Shown in pieces: positions 5,799 to 6,226 of a stretch of DNA of 6,226 nt. The first letter of the stretch is position 1. Every line of letters starts with the position of its first letter. Origin of the DNA: Chloroflexota bacterium (GTDB lineage Bacteria > Chloroflexota > Dormibacteria > Dormibacterales > Dormibacteraceae); NCBI GenBank assembly GCA_003446775.1, contig DMCH01000125.1, forward strand, positions 5,171-11,396. Direction: 5' to 3'. The notes beneath the pieces were generated by a model. It made no database searches and was not told the DNA's origin. It saw only the letters and a program-made list of their open reading frames with translations. The position numbers were made by a program, and so were the translations under genes.

Positions 5799-6226
5799 AT
5801 GGTCAATGTCGAGATAACCGTCACGATCGATCGCCCCGTCGAAGAGGCATACGCATACCTGGGCGACCTGCGAAACCTCACCGAGTGGAACAGCGTGGTC
5901 GACGAGGTGGTCGGCGCGGAGCACCCGATGCGCGTGGGTTCGAAGCATCAGCTGAAGCTACGACTGCTGGGCCGGCGCATCGAGGCTGACCAGGAAGTGA
6001 CCGAGCTCGAGCCCAACCGCCGCGTGGTCATCAAAACCGGCGCGCCGCTCTCTGTCACCGACACCTTTACCTTTGAAGCCCTCGGAGCAAACCAGACCCG
6101 GCTGACCTACGCGACGGTGGGTGAAACGAAGGGCTTCTTCAAGCTTGCCGACCCCATCGTGGGCCGGGTCGTCAAGAAGCAGATGACGGCGCAGCTGGAG
6201 ACACTCAAAGAGCTGCTCGAGGCGCG
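5799..6226 (+). CDS. SRPBCC family protein (polyketide cyclase/START-like), cut by right edge
   Basis: I translated 142 residues with no stop before the window edge. The family is usually about 140-160 residues, so only a short C-terminal tail is missing. The pattern is the SRPBCC helix-grip fold: a first beta strand with VEITVTIDRPVEEAYAYLGD (4-23), the typical NLTEWNSVVDEV segment (26-37), and a curved sheet with GSKHQLKLRLLGRRIEADQEVTELEPNRRVVI (47-78). Then come TDTFTFEALGANQTRLTYATV (87-107) and a long C-terminal helix with KKQMTAQLETLKELLE (126-141). Such proteins hold small hydrophobic ligands in a cytoplasmic cavity; some are enzymes (cyclases, hydratases), others carriers. No signal peptide is seen. 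The start is set by GGAGGAG 8 bases upstream. It follows the LuxR-type gene on the same strand after 102 bases, so it could be a target or a co-transcribed partner; ligand and reaction are unknown. Confidence 0.9.
   Translation, partial: MVNVEITVTIDRPVEEAYAYLGDLRNLTEWNSVVDEVVGAEHPMRVGSKHQLKLRLLGRRIEADQEVTELEPNRRVVIKTGAPLSVTDTFTFEALGANQTRLTYATVGETKGFFKLADPIVGRVVKKQMTAQLETLKELLEA

Overview
The window is a compact, high-GC (about two thirds G+C by eye) stretch of bacterial chromosome. It holds five protein genes and no RNA gene, insertion sequence, CRISPR array or origin that I can see. The gene set, the G/C-ended codons, the TTG/GTG starts and the weak or absent Shine-Dalgarno sequences suggest a soil-type Actinomycetota (for example Thermoleophilia) or a Chloroflexota/Dormibacterota relative. 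That placement is inference, since no ribosomal marker is present.

Layout. Left edge to 953, minus strand: the N-terminal third of pyruvate, phosphate dikinase (ppdK), cut by the window edge. 954-1059: a short intergenic region with two adjacent GC-rich hairpins just past the stop of the next gene, probably that gene's transcription end, followed by a possible leaderless promoter for ppdK. 1060-3342, minus: a complete 760-residue MMPL/RND-type membrane exporter. 3367-3936, minus: a 189-residue TetR-family repressor 24 bases upstream of the exporter, so the two form a tetR-mmpL operon. 3937-4058: a divergent regulatory region with a 34-bp inverted repeat (two copies of a TTGAATG..CAACCA box) and what look like back-to-back promoters sharing one -35 palindrome. 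4059-5696, plus: a LuxR-type regulator with a TPR-like helical body, a C-terminal DNA-binding domain and no recognisable ATPase or receiver domain. 5799 to the right edge, plus: an SRPBCC (START/Bet v1-like) small-ligand-binding protein, nearly complete but cut by the edge.

How the genes probably work together. The tetR-mmpL pair has the standard form of a ligand-controlled export operon: the repressor would bind the inverted repeat over its own promoter, and a hydrophobic ligand would release it. The divergent LuxR-type gene lies beside the same operator and may be co-regulated. The SRPBCC gene, 102 bases downstream of it, has its own strong ribosome-binding site. A lipid or hydrophobic substrate for the MMPL and SRPBCC proteins is reasonable from their families but is not shown by the sequence. 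ppdK is central carbon metabolism (pyruvate/PEP interconversion) and is probably a separate unit.

I found no clearly new system. The most informative non-coding signal is the nested operator and shared -35 arrangement between 3967 and 4049.
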